Assembly: GCF_014655955.1 (NCBI RefSeq)
Contig: NZ_BNBO01000023.1
Coordinates: 62,001-126,000 of the forward strand
Length of the DNA: 64,000 nucleotides
Reading direction: 5' to 3'
Source: Kitasatospora indigofera
Lineage (GTDB): Bacteria; Actinomycetota; Actinomycetes; Streptomycetales; Streptomycetaceae
This document shows positions 41,038 through 49,524 of this stretch, in pieces. Below the pieces are notes generated by a model. That model was not told the DNA's origin, did not search any database, and saw only the letters and a list, made by a program, of their open reading frames with translations. Within the stretch, counting starts at the first letter, position 1. Each line of letters begins with the position of its first letter. A program made the translations under genes and the position numbers.

Positions 41038-42786
41038 ATGAACAGGCGCACCCATGCCGCCCTCGCGGCGGCGATCGCAGCGACCCTCACCCTCGGCCTC
41101 GGGGCCTGCAACACCAAGGCCACCGACACCAAGGACGGCGCGGCCGGCAGCACCAAGGCCCCGGGCGCCGCGTCCGGCACGATCGTCGGCGGCACGCCCG
41201 TCCGCGGCGGCACCCTCACGGTGCTCTCCAACCAGGACTTCGCCCACCTCGACCCGGCCCGCAACTGGACCATGCCCAACATGGACTTCGGCATCCGGCT
41301 GCTCTACCGCACCCTGGTGACCTTCAAGGCCGAGCCCGGCGCGGCCGGCAGCGAGCTCGTCCCGGACCTCGCCACCGACCTCGGCCGCCCCTCCGACGGC
41401 GGGCGGACCTGGACCTTCACCCTCAAGGAGGGCGTCAAGTACGAGGACGGCAGCCCGGTGAAGGCCGCCGACGTGAAGTACAACGTCGAGCGCTCCTTCG
41501 CCCCCGACCTCACCGGCGGCCCGGACTACGCCGCCCAGTACCTGGACGGGACCGAGGGGTACAAGGGCCCGCTGACCGGCCAGCACCTGGCCTCGGTCGA
41601 GACGCCGGACGAGCGGACCATCGTCTTCCGCCTCAAGCGCCCGGTCGCCGAGTTCTCCTACACCGCCACCCTGCCGACCTTCTCGCCGGTGCCGCAGGCG
41701 CAGGAGAAGGGCGCCCAGTACGACCTGCGGCCGTTCTCCTCCGGCCCGTACAAGATCGAGACGTACGACCGGGGCAAGCAGCTCACGCTGGTCCGCAACA
41801 CCAACTGGGACCAGGCCACCGACAGCGTCCGCAAGGCCTACCCGGACCGGATCGTGTTCGTCCAGGGGCTCAAGGGCGGCCAGGTCGACGACCGGCTGAT
41901 CGCCAGCGAGGGCGCCGACGCCTCCGCCGTCGAGTGGCCGATGATGCGGCCCGAGTCGGCCGCCAAGGTGCTGCCGAAGGCGGACGTGAAGTCCCGGCTG
42001 GTGGCCGAGATGACCGGCTGCACCGAGATGCTCTACCTGAACAACGCCAAGGCGCCGTTCGACGACCCGAAGGTCCGCGAGGCGATGATGTACGCCGTCG
42101 ACAAGGACGCCCAGGTCACCTCGTTCGGCGGCCCGGCCCTGACCGACATCGCCACCTCCTTCCTGCCGCCCGCGCTGACCAACGGCGTCCGGGCCGACCC
42201 GCTGCGGATCGCCCCGGTCGGCGACCCCGCCAAGGCGAAGGAACTGCTGGCCGCGGCCGGCAAGTCCGACCTCAAGGTCAGCCTGACCGTCTCCACCGGG
42301 GACAAGACCCGCGGCGAGGCGCTCCAGCAGTCGCTGGCCAAGGCCGGCATCCAGGTCACCATCAACACCGCCGACCCCTCCGTCTACTACGACACCATCG
42401 GGGACACCAAGAACGCCCCGGACCTCTCGGTCACCGGCTGGTGCCCCGACTACCCCTCCGGCGCGACCTTCCTGCCCTTCGTCTTCGACGGCCGCACCAT
42501 CAAGGAGAAGGGCAACCAGGGCAACTACAGCCAGTTCCGCGACCAGGCGACGATGGACCGGATGGACGAGATCGCCAGGATGCCGGACGTCAAGGAGGCC
42601 AACGCGGCCTGGCTCCAGCTCGACCAGGACCTGATGAAGAAGTCCCCGGCCGTGCCGATGCTCTGGCAGCGCCGCCCGCTGCTGGTCGGCACCAACGTCG
42701 CCGGCGCCTTCGGGCACCCCGTCTGGACCGGCATGTTCGACTTCGCCACCATCGGTCTCAAGGACCCCGCCAAGGGCCAGGGCTGA
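41038..42786 (+). CDS. Dipeptide/oligopeptide ABC transporter substrate-binding lipoprotein
   Basis: A family 5 (DppA/OppA) binding protein of 582 residues. ATG 41038 follows GCGGAG. The lipoprotein signal is MNRRTHAALAAAIAATLTLG with lipobox LGAC. Family motifs are GGTLTVLSNQDFAHLDPA, FTLKEGVKYEDGSPVKAADVKYNVERSF and YDLRPFSSGPYKIETYDRG. It captures peptides outside the membrane for the two permeases encoded next. Given the flanking Xaa-Pro peptidase and collagenase, proline- and hydroxyproline-rich peptides are the likely ligands, but binding specificity cannot be read from sequence. Confidence 0.9.
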   Translation: MNRRTHAALAAAIAATLTLGLGACNTKATDTKDGAAGSTKAPGAASGTIVGGTPVRGGTLTVLSNQDFAHLDPARNWTMPNMDFGIRLLYRTLVTFKAEPGAAGSELVPDLATDLGRPSDGGRTWTFTLKEGVKYEDGSPVKAADVKYNVERSFAPDLTGGPDYAAQYLDGTEGYKGPLTGQHLASVETPDERTIVFRLKRPVAEFSYTATLPTFSPVPQAQEKGAQYDLRPFSSGPYKIETYDRGKQLTLVRNTNWDQATDSVRKAYPDRIVFVQGLKGGQVDDRLIASEGADASAVEWPMMRPESAAKVLPKADVKSRLVAEMTGCTEMLYLNNAKAPFDDPKVREAMMYAVDKDAQVTSFGGPALTDIATSFLPPALTNGVRADPLRIAPVGDPAKAKELLAAAGKSDLKVSLTVSTGDKTRGEALQQSLAKAGIQVTINTADPSVYYDTIGDTKNAPDLSVTGWCPDYPSGATFLPFVFDGRTIKEKGNQGNYSQFRDQATMDRMDEIARMPDVKEANAAWLQLDQDLMKKSPAVPMLWQRRPLLVGTNVAGAFGHPVWTGMFDFATIGLKDPAKGQG

Positions 42787-42799
42787 GGGGCCGGCGGCG

Positions 42800-43786
42800 A
42801 TGACCACCGCAACCGGTCCCGCGACCGACCCCGCGACCGATCCCCCCGCCGATCCCGCGGCCACGGCCCGGGCCGTCACGGCCCCGGCCGGGCGCGGCCC
42901 CTGGCGGCTGGTCCTGGACCAGCTGCTCGCCCGGCGCGCCGCCAGGTTCGGGCTGCTGACGGTCGCCCTGCTGGCCGGCCTGGCCGCGCTGGCCACCCCG
43001 CTGAGCGCGCTCGGCGGCTGGACCCCCGAGGAGTTCGACCGGAGCGCGATCGACCCCTACCTCGGCGGACTGCCGCTCGGCGCCGCCGGCGGCATCGGCC
43101 CCGACCACTGGCTGGGCGTGGAGCCCGTCACCGGCCGGGACCTGTTCGCCCGGGTCCTGCACGGCGGCCAGGTGTCGCTGCTGATCGCCTTCACCGCCAC
43201 CGCCGTGGTGGTGGTCGCCGGCACCCTGGCCGGCGTGGCGGCCGGCTACTTCGGCGGCCGCACCGACGCCGTGCTCTCCCGGCTGATGGACCTCACCATG
43301 TCCTTCCCGTCGCTGATCTTCATGATCTCGATGATGGCGGTCGCCAAGGACGTCAACCGGGTGCTGCTGATGACCGCCGTGATCGGCCTCTTCGGCTGGC
43401 CCGGCATCGCCCGGGTGGTGCGCGGCCAGACCCTCTCGCTCAAGCACCGCGAGTACGTGGACGCCGCCAAGGTCGGCGGCGCCGGCTCCTGGCGGATCCT
43501 CGGCCGGGAGATCCTGCCCGGGGTCGCCGGCCCGGTCATCGCCTACACCACGCTGCTCGTCCCCGGCATGATCAGCACCGAGGCCGCGCTCAGCTACCTC
43601 GGCGTGGGCGTCCGCCCGCCGACCCCGTCCTGGGGGCAGATGATCGCCGAGAGCATCAACTTCTACGAGACCGACCCGGCGTACTTCCTCATCCCGACCT
43701 TCTTCCTGTTCCTCGCCGTGCTCGCCTTCACCCTGCTCGGCGACGCCCTGCGCGACATCCTCGACCCCAGGGGAGGCCGGTCGTGA
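42800..43786 (+). CDS. Peptide ABC transporter permease (DppC type)
   Basis: A 328-residue inner-membrane permease with about six helices. The N-terminal ~35 residues are a Thr/Pro/Asp low-complexity tail (repeated ATDP) before the first helix (FGLLTVALLAGLAALATPL). DppC marks are the periplasmic part IGPDHWLGVEPVTGRDLFARVLHGGQVSL and the coupling EAA loop YVDAAKVGGAGSWRILGREILPG. Order in this operon is C then B, the reverse of the common dppBC arrangement. The stop overlaps the next start (GTGA). Confidence 0.9.
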   Translation: MTTATGPATDPATDPPADPAATARAVTAPAGRGPWRLVLDQLLARRAARFGLLTVALLAGLAALATPLSALGGWTPEEFDRSAIDPYLGGLPLGAAGGIGPDHWLGVEPVTGRDLFARVLHGGQVSLLIAFTATAVVVVAGTLAGVAAGYFGGRTDAVLSRLMDLTMSFPSLIFMISMMAVAKDVNRVLLMTAVIGLFGWPGIARVVRGQTLSLKHREYVDAAKVGGAGSWRILGREILPGVAGPVIAYTTLLVPGMISTEAALSYLGVGVRPPTPSWGQMIAESINFYETDPAYFLIPTFFLFLAVLAFTLLGDALRDILDPRGGRS

Positions 43787-44769
43787 CCCGCTACCTGCTG
43801 CGGCGGCTGCTCGGGGTGGCCGGCATCCTGCTCGCCGTCTGCGCCATCACCTTCAGCATCTTCTACCTGCTCCCCAACGACCCGGCGGCCGCCGCCTGCG
43901 GCAAGACCTGCAGCGCCGAGCGGCTGGCCGAGGTCAGGACGGCGATGGGCCTCGACCGGTCCGTCCCCTCGCAGTTCGCGGCCTACCTGACCGGGATCTT
44001 CGCCGGCCGCGACTACGGCAGCGGCGCCGGCACCCTGCACTGCGCGTTCCCGTGCCTCGGCTACTCCTACGAGTACTCGATGCCGGTCTGGAGCCTGCTC
44101 GCCGACCGGCTGCCGGTCTCCTTCTCGCTCGCCGTCGGCGCGGCCCTGCTCTGGCTGGTCCTCGGCCTGGGCGCCGGCGTCACCTCGGCGCTGCGCAAGG
44201 GGAGCCTGACCGACCGTTCGCTGATGGTGGCCTCGGTGGCCACCGCCTCCCTGCCGGTCTACTTCACCTCGGTGATGCTGATCTGGGGCGTGGTGCGCGG
44301 CGCCGGCCTGCTGCCGTACCCGGCGTACACCGCCTTCACCGACGACCCGCTCTCCTGGGCGTCCAACCTGCTGCTGCCGTGGCTCGCGCTGGCCCTGCTC
44401 TACGCCGCGATGTACGCCCGGCAGAGCCGCAACTCGATGATCGAGACGATGGCCGAGCCGTACATCCGCACCGCCCGCGCCAAGGGCCTGCCGGCCCGCA
44501 CGGTGACCGTCAAGCACGGGATGCGGGCCGGGATGACGCCGATCCTGACCATCTTCGGGATGGACCTCGGCGGGCTGCTGGCCGGCGCCGTGATCACCGA
44601 GTCGATCTTCGGCCTGCCCGGCGTCGGACGGCTCTTCTACGACGCGCTGGTCCGCTCCGACCAGCCGGTGATCCTCGGCGTGACCCTGCTCGCCGCCTTC
44701 TTCATCGTCGCCGCGAACCTGCTGGTCGACGTCCTCTACGCCTACGTCGACCCGAGAGTGAGGTACTGA
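43783..44769 (+). CDS. Peptide ABC transporter permease (DppB type)
   Basis: A 328-residue permease partner starting at GTG 43783. It begins with the DppB hallmark TRYLLRRLLGVAGILLAVCAITFSIFYLLPNDPA. The EAA loop is YIRTARAKGLPARTVTVKHGMRAGMTPILTIFG. A cysteine-rich external loop (ACGKTCSAERL and HCAFPCLGYSYEYS) is unusual and may form disulfides. The first residue region overlaps the upstream gene by 4 bp. It would form the heterodimeric channel with the DppC-type protein. Confidence 0.9.
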   Translation: MTRYLLRRLLGVAGILLAVCAITFSIFYLLPNDPAAAACGKTCSAERLAEVRTAMGLDRSVPSQFAAYLTGIFAGRDYGSGAGTLHCAFPCLGYSYEYSMPVWSLLADRLPVSFSLAVGAALLWLVLGLGAGVTSALRKGSLTDRSLMVASVATASLPVYFTSVMLIWGVVRGAGLLPYPAYTAFTDDPLSWASNLLLPWLALALLYAAMYARQSRNSMIETMAEPYIRTARAKGLPARTVTVKHGMRAGMTPILTIFGMDLGGLLAGAVITESIFGLPGVGRLFYDALVRSDQPVILGVTLLAAFFIVAANLLVDVLYAYVDPRVRY

Positions 44770-44772
44770 CCG

Positions 44773-45789
44773 ATGAGCCCTCTGCTGGAGGTCCGCGACC
44801 TCAAGGTCAGCTTCGACACCCCCCGCGGCACCGTCCGGGCGGTGGACGGCATCGGCTTCACCGTCGAGGCCGGCCGCACGCTGGGCCTGGTCGGCGAGTC
44901 CGGGTCCGGCAAGTCCGTCACCTCGCTGGCCGTGATGGGCCTGCACCGGGGCGCGGCCGTCACCGGTTCGGTCCGGCTGGACGGCCGGGAGCTGTGCGGC
45001 CTGCCCGAACGGCAGCTCAACACCGTCCGCGGCCGCCGGGTCGCGATGGTCTTCCAGGACCCGCTGTCCGGCCTGCACCCCTTCTACACCGTCGGCGAGC
45101 AGATCGCCGAGCACTACCGGGTGCACTTCAAGGCCTCCCGCCGGGCCGGGCGCCGGCGCGCGGTGGAGATGCTCGCCGAGGTCGGCATCCCCGAGCCCGC
45201 CCGGCGGGTGGACGACTACCCGCACCAGTTCTCCGGCGGCATGCGCCAGCGCGTCATGATCGCCATGGCGCTGGCCTGCGAACCCGACCTGCTGATCGCC
45301 GACGAGCCCACCACCGCCCTGGACGTCACCGTCCAGGCCCAGATCCTCGACCTGATCGCCCGGATCCAGCAGGACCGCGGCCTCGGCGTCGTCATGATCA
45401 CCCACGACCTGGGCGTGGTCGCCCGGGTCGCCCACGAGGTGCTCGTCATGTACGCCGGCCGGGCCGCCGAACAGGCCCCCGTGGACCAGCTGTTCAGCCA
45501 CCCCGCGCACCCGTACACCCGGGGCCTGCTCGACTCGCTGCCCCGGCTGGACGACCCCGACGACGCCCCGCTGCGCGCCATCCCCGGCAACCCGCCCTCG
45601 TTGACCGCCCCCGCGCCCGGCTGCGCCTACGCGCCCCGCTGCGCCCGCACCGCCGGAGCGAGCGCCGCCCAGCACGCCCGCTGCCTGGCCGAGCGCCCCG
45701 CGCTCGCGCCGGCCGCCGCCCCCGGCGCGGCGGCCGGCCGGCTGGCCGCCTGCCACCTGCCGCTCGTCCCGGAAGGGGCCCGCCCGTGA
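44773..45789 (+). CDS. Peptide ABC transporter ATP-binding protein (DppD type)
   Basis: A 338-residue ATPase. Walker A GESGSGKSVTSLAVMG, Q-loop VFQDPLSGLHPFYTVGEQ, signature FSGGMRQRVMIAMALACEP, Walker B LLIADEPTTALD and H-loop VVMITHDLG are intact. The C-terminal oligopeptide/dipeptide region with cysteines (APGCAYAPRCART, and LAACHLPL) marks the DppD group and may bind an Fe-S cluster in this family. It is 3 bp from the permease gene, and its stop overlaps the next start. Confidence 0.92.
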   Translation: MSPLLEVRDLKVSFDTPRGTVRAVDGIGFTVEAGRTLGLVGESGSGKSVTSLAVMGLHRGAAVTGSVRLDGRELCGLPERQLNTVRGRRVAMVFQDPLSGLHPFYTVGEQIAEHYRVHFKASRRAGRRRAVEMLAEVGIPEPARRVDDYPHQFSGGMRQRVMIAMALACEPDLLIADEPTTALDVTVQAQILDLIARIQQDRGLGVVMITHDLGVVARVAHEVLVMYAGRAAEQAPVDQLFSHPAHPYTRGLLDSLPRLDDPDDAPLRAIPGNPPSLTAPAPGCAYAPRCARTAGASAAQHARCLAERPALAPAAAPGAAAGRLAACHLPLVPEGARP

Positions 45790-46760
45790 CCGCCCTGCTC
45801 TCCGTCCGCGACCTGGTCAAGACCTTCCCCGGCCGGCGCGGCCGCACCGGCCGGGCCGGGCCGCCCGTCCGCGCCGTCGACGGCGTCAGCTTCGACCTCG
45901 GGGCCGGCGAGACCCTCGGCCTGGTCGGCGAGTCCGGCTGCGGGAAGTCCACCACCGGCCGCCTGGTCGTCCGGCTGCTCGACCCCACCGAGGGCAGCAT
46001 CACCCTCGACGGGCAGGACATCGGCGGGCTCGGCCCCGCCGGGATGCGCCCCTACCGCAAGCACCTCCAGATGGTCTTCCAGGACCCGCACTCCTCGCTC
46101 AACCCCCGGCAGACCGTGGCCAGGATCATCTCCGAACCCCTGCTGGTGCAGGGCGCCTCGGCCGCCGACGCCCGCCGGCGGGCCGCCGAGCTGATGGACC
46201 TCGTCGGCCTCGTCCCCGAACAGCTGGACCGCTACCCGCACGAGTTCTCCGGCGGCCAGGCCCAGCGGATCGGCATCGCCCGCTCGCTCGCCACCTCGCC
46301 CCGGCTGGTGGTCGCGGACGAGCCGGTCTCCGCCCTGGACGTCTCCGTCCAGGCCCAGGTGGTCAACCTGATGGAGCGCCTGCAGCGCGAACTCGGGCTC
46401 GCGTACCTCTTCATCGCCCACGACCTCTCGGTGGTCAAGCGGGTCTGCGACCGGGTCGCGGTGATGTACCTCGGCCGGATCGTCGAGATCGGCGACAAGC
46501 ACGAGGTGTACGGGAGCCCCGCGCACCCGTACACCAGGGCGCTGCTCTCGGCCGTCCCGCTGCCGGACCCGGCGGCCGAACGCGCCCGGGAGCGGATCGT
46601 GCTGCTGGGTGACCCGCCCAGCCCGGCCGACCCGCCGAGCGGCTGCACCTTCCACCCGCGCTGCCCCAAGGCGCAGGAGCGCTGCCGCACCGAACAGCCG
46701 CTGCTGCGGATCGCCGGTCCTGGCACCCGGCAGGCGGCCTGCCACTTCCCCGAGGCCTGA
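45786..46760 (+). CDS. Peptide ABC transporter ATP-binding protein (DppF type)
   Basis: Second ATPase of the importer, 324 residues from GTG 45786, which overlaps the previous stop (GTGA). Walker A GESGCGKSTTGRLVVRLLDP, Q-loop VFQDPHSSLNPRQTV, signature FSGGQAQRIGIARSLATSP, Walker B LVVADEPVSALD, H-loop LFIAHDLSVV. The DppF C-terminal cysteine region is GCTFHPRCPKAQERC and ends ACHFPEA. It is the last gene of the importer operon; the secreted collagenase follows 188 bp downstream on the same strand and could be reached by read-through. Confidence 0.92.
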   Translation: MTALLSVRDLVKTFPGRRGRTGRAGPPVRAVDGVSFDLGAGETLGLVGESGCGKSTTGRLVVRLLDPTEGSITLDGQDIGGLGPAGMRPYRKHLQMVFQDPHSSLNPRQTVARIISEPLLVQGASAADARRRAAELMDLVGLVPEQLDRYPHEFSGGQAQRIGIARSLATSPRLVVADEPVSALDVSVQAQVVNLMERLQRELGLAYLFIAHDLSVVKRVCDRVAVMYLGRIVEIGDKHEVYGSPAHPYTRALLSAVPLPDPAAERARERIVLLGDPPSPADPPSGCTFHPRCPKAQERCRTEQPLLRIAGPGTRQAACHFPEA

Positions 46761-46834
46761 CCCGGCGGCGGGCCGCGGCGGCCCCCGCGCGGCCGCCCCG
46801 CCCGCCCGCCGCCGCGGCGCCCCTTCGACGTTCC

Positions 46835-46911
46835 CCACGAGCACAACCGCACCACCGCAGTGCCGCACCGCCGCATCAAGAGCACCACCGCGCCACGAGC
46901 ACCACCGCACC
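46835..46911 (+). repeat. Imperfect direct repeats of CCACGAGCACMACCGCACC upstream of the collagenase
   Basis: Two 19-bp copies at 46835-46853 and 46893-46911 differ at one base, with related CACCACCGC words between. The C/A-rich strand would give an unstructured mRNA leader. No copy of the 14-mer was seen here. Confidence 0.6.
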
Positions 46912-46948
46912 GAACCACCCCCACTCCTCCCACACCCCAGGAGCACAG

Positions 46949-49345
46949 GTGCCAACTCACAGCACCGCACGTCGAGTTCTGCTGGCCGCCACCCTGGCCG
47001 CGACGCTCACCCTGCCGGCCCTGCAGAGCGCACAGGCGGCCACCCCCGCCGGCCCCACGGCGCCCGCACCCGTCGCCACCCCCGCCCCCGCCCAGGCGCC
47101 GGTCACCGGTACCGCGCCCGACCCGACCGCCTACGACGAGGTCGACCACCTCGGCACCGCCACCGCCAAGGCGGGCGGCGCGGCCCCCGCCCCGGGCGGC
47201 GGCTCGCTCGGCGACTCGCCCGTCCCCGGGCTGCTCCCGGACCGGGTCGGCGCGCCCGCCCCGCTCGCGGCGGGCGCCGCCGCGCAGGCCTCCGGCACGC
47301 CCGCGGCCACCGCGGCCGGCGTCCCGTGCACGCTGGACGGGATGACCGGCCTCGGCCCCGGCCAGCTCGCCGACTTCCTCACCGACCCGGCGGTCACCGT
47401 CGACGGCTGCGTGCGGAACTTCCTCTGGACCTGGGACGCCCGCTACGCCACCACCATGGACGACGCCCATGTGCAGGCCGTCGCCCAGCGCATCACCCAG
47501 CTCGCCGGCGCCGCCGACGGCGGCAGCGCCGAACGCTTCTACACCCTGTGGACCTACCTGCACGCCACGGTCTACTTCGACTTCAACCACGGCGAGATCG
47601 ACATCACCGACGCCGCCACCCTGGCGGCCGTCCAGCAGGCCGTGGTCGCGTACTCGGGTTACGCCCACGCCTTCGACGACACCGAGTCGGCCGGCGCGAC
47701 CGTCCGGGAGATGACCATCACCGCCGGCAGCGTGGGCCTGCGCCAGCGCAACCTCGCGCTGGTGAAGCGGATCCTGGCGAAGTTCGGCCCCGGCACCGCG
47801 GTGGCGGACAGCGCGGCCTGGGGCACGGCCGGCCTGGCCGCGCTGAACGTCAACTACCTCGGCATCTACAACGGCGACCAGGACTTCACCGCGGTGGTCG
47901 CGGCCGACGCCGACTACCGCGCCGCGTTCCGGGCCTTCGCCGGCCACGGACACCTGAAGGGCACCAAGAACGCCTGGCTGGCCCGCGACGCGATGGGGGA
48001 GTACGGCAGGTTCGGTCAGATAGCCCCGCTCAGGGCCGGTGTGGTCGCCGAACTCGGCACCCTGCTCGACACCGCGAAGGCCACCTTCGGCGCCTTCTCC
48101 GACCCCTGGGTCAAGCTGGTCGGCTGGGCCAACTACTACCAGGTCTGCGGTCAGTTCAACGTCTGCACCGACCAGATCGAGGCTCAGCTCTTCCCCTGGA
48201 CCTACCGCTACGACAACGGCGCCGTCGAGGTGCACACCGCCCTCGACCGGGCCACCGTCGACCAGATGTACTACGCCAGCAAGCAGGTCAAGACGCAGTT
48301 CTTCCGCGTCCTGGGCACCGACGTCCCGCTGGCCGGCGACACCAACTCCACGCTGCACATCCACCTGTACGCCTCGCGCGCCGACTACGAGGTCTACCAC
48401 CCGCTGCTCACCGGCTACGGCACCAACAACGGCGGCATCTACATCGAGAACGGCGCCACCTTCTACACCTACCAGCGCCGGGTCCCGCAGGACTCCACCC
48501 TCACGCTGGAGGAGCTGTTCCGCCACGAGTACACCCACTACCTCAACGGGCGCTGGGCGGTGCCGGGTTACTTCGGTGACCCGCGCTGGTACTCGGGCGA
48601 CCTGACCACCGCGATGGACGAGGGCACGGCCGAGTTCTTCGACGGCTCGACCCGCGACCAGGGCATCCTGGTCCGCAAGTCCCTGGTGGCCAAACTGGCG
48701 AAGGACGAGGCCGCCGGCATCCCGCGGATGACCGTGAACCAGCTGCTCCACGCGACCTACGACGACACCCCGGCGTTCCACTTCTACAACTACGCCGGGA
48801 CGTTCTTCGAGTACCTCTGGCAGCAGCATCCCTCCCTGCTGCGGGAGATGTACGGCTACCAGCGTGCGGACGACCCCGCGGGCTTCGACGCCTGGCGCGG
48901 CCGGGTCGGCGCGGACGCCGCGATCCAGGCCGGCTACAGCGCCTTCCTGGACGACCGGATCCGGGCGGTGGACAGCCTCTACGTCCCCAACACCGCTTTC
49001 ACGCCGAACGGTTCGCTGAAGTTCGCCTACGCCTCCGAGGTGCAGGCGGCCTTCGCCGGCGCGACCGGTGCCACCCCGAACTGCAAGGACAACGGTGACT
49101 GGGACAACAAGCCGATGCGCTTCGTGTGCACCGGCCGGATCACCGCGAACCTCGCCGCGTCGGGCAGCGCGGACCAGGTGTTCAAGGACATGTCCGACAC
49201 GGTCGACTACTTCGTCCTGACCCGGACGAAGGGCGTCGCCAACAACCTCGACGACATGAACTGCAGCTTCGGCAAGGTCGACATCTGGCCGACCGGCCGG
49301 GCCGGCACCGCCGACTACACCTGCGAGGGCCCGCTGCGGCGGTAG
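46949..49345 (+). CDS. Secreted collagenase, peptidase family M9
   Basis: A zinc protease that should cut native or denatured collagen outside the cell. The 798-residue product starts at GTG 46949 after CCAGGAG. It has a Sec signal peptide (ARRVLLAATLAATLTLPALQ, cleaved near AQA) and a Pro/Ala-rich pro-region. The M9 activator domain runs about 100-400 and the peptidase domain about 410-690. The active site is HEYTH at 526-530, with third zinc ligand Glu558 in AMDEGTAEFF, a spacing of 32 residues as in ColG. A short C-terminal domain with cysteines follows; clostridial PKD and collagen-binding domains are absent. Confidence 0.93.
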   Translation: MPTHSTARRVLLAATLAATLTLPALQSAQAATPAGPTAPAPVATPAPAQAPVTGTAPDPTAYDEVDHLGTATAKAGGAAPAPGGGSLGDSPVPGLLPDRVGAPAPLAAGAAAQASGTPAATAAGVPCTLDGMTGLGPGQLADFLTDPAVTVDGCVRNFLWTWDARYATTMDDAHVQAVAQRITQLAGAADGGSAERFYTLWTYLHATVYFDFNHGEIDITDAATLAAVQQAVVAYSGYAHAFDDTESAGATVREMTITAGSVGLRQRNLALVKRILAKFGPGTAVADSAAWGTAGLAALNVNYLGIYNGDQDFTAVVAADADYRAAFRAFAGHGHLKGTKNAWLARDAMGEYGRFGQIAPLRAGVVAELGTLLDTAKATFGAFSDPWVKLVGWANYYQVCGQFNVCTDQIEAQLFPWTYRYDNGAVEVHTALDRATVDQMYYASKQVKTQFFRVLGTDVPLAGDTNSTLHIHLYASRADYEVYHPLLTGYGTNNGGIYIENGATFYTYQRRVPQDSTLTLEELFRHEYTHYLNGRWAVPGYFGDPRWYSGDLTTAMDEGTAEFFDGSTRDQGILVRKSLVAKLAKDEAAGIPRMTVNQLLHATYDDTPAFHFYNYAGTFFEYLWQQHPSLLREMYGYQRADDPAGFDAWRGRVGADAAIQAGYSAFLDDRIRAVDSLYVPNTAFTPNGSLKFAYASEVQAAFAGATGATPNCKDNGDWDNKPMRFVCTGRITANLAASGSADQVFKDMSDTVDYFVLTRTKGVANNLDDMNCSFGKVDIWPTGRAGTADYTCEGPLRR

Positions 49346-49430
49346 TCCGGGCGGCAGGTCCGACAACTCCGGTCGGGCGCGGCGGGGAACCTTCCACGAG
49401 GGCCGCGCCCGGCCGGGCTCCATCCGTGCT

Positions 49431-49472
49431 ACCCGTTCCACCCGCCCTACCCGTTCCACCCGTTCCACCCGC
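49431..49472 (+). repeat. Short CCCGTTCCACC tandem repeats after the collagenase gene
   Basis: Three to four overlapping copies lie in the convergent gap between the collagenase and the monooxygenase. The gap also has an imperfect GC hairpin near 49488-49520 that may terminate both transcripts. Confidence 0.6.
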
Positions 49473-49524
49473 CCGCCCGTCCCGCGAGCACCCCCACCGG
49501 GTGCCCGTGGGGCGGGCGTTCACG

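Noticed and set aside
46232..49468. Minus-strand ORF of over 1000 codons
   Set aside because: It runs antisense to the DppF-type ATPase and the collagenase, both of which have clear catalytic motifs. Shadow frame.
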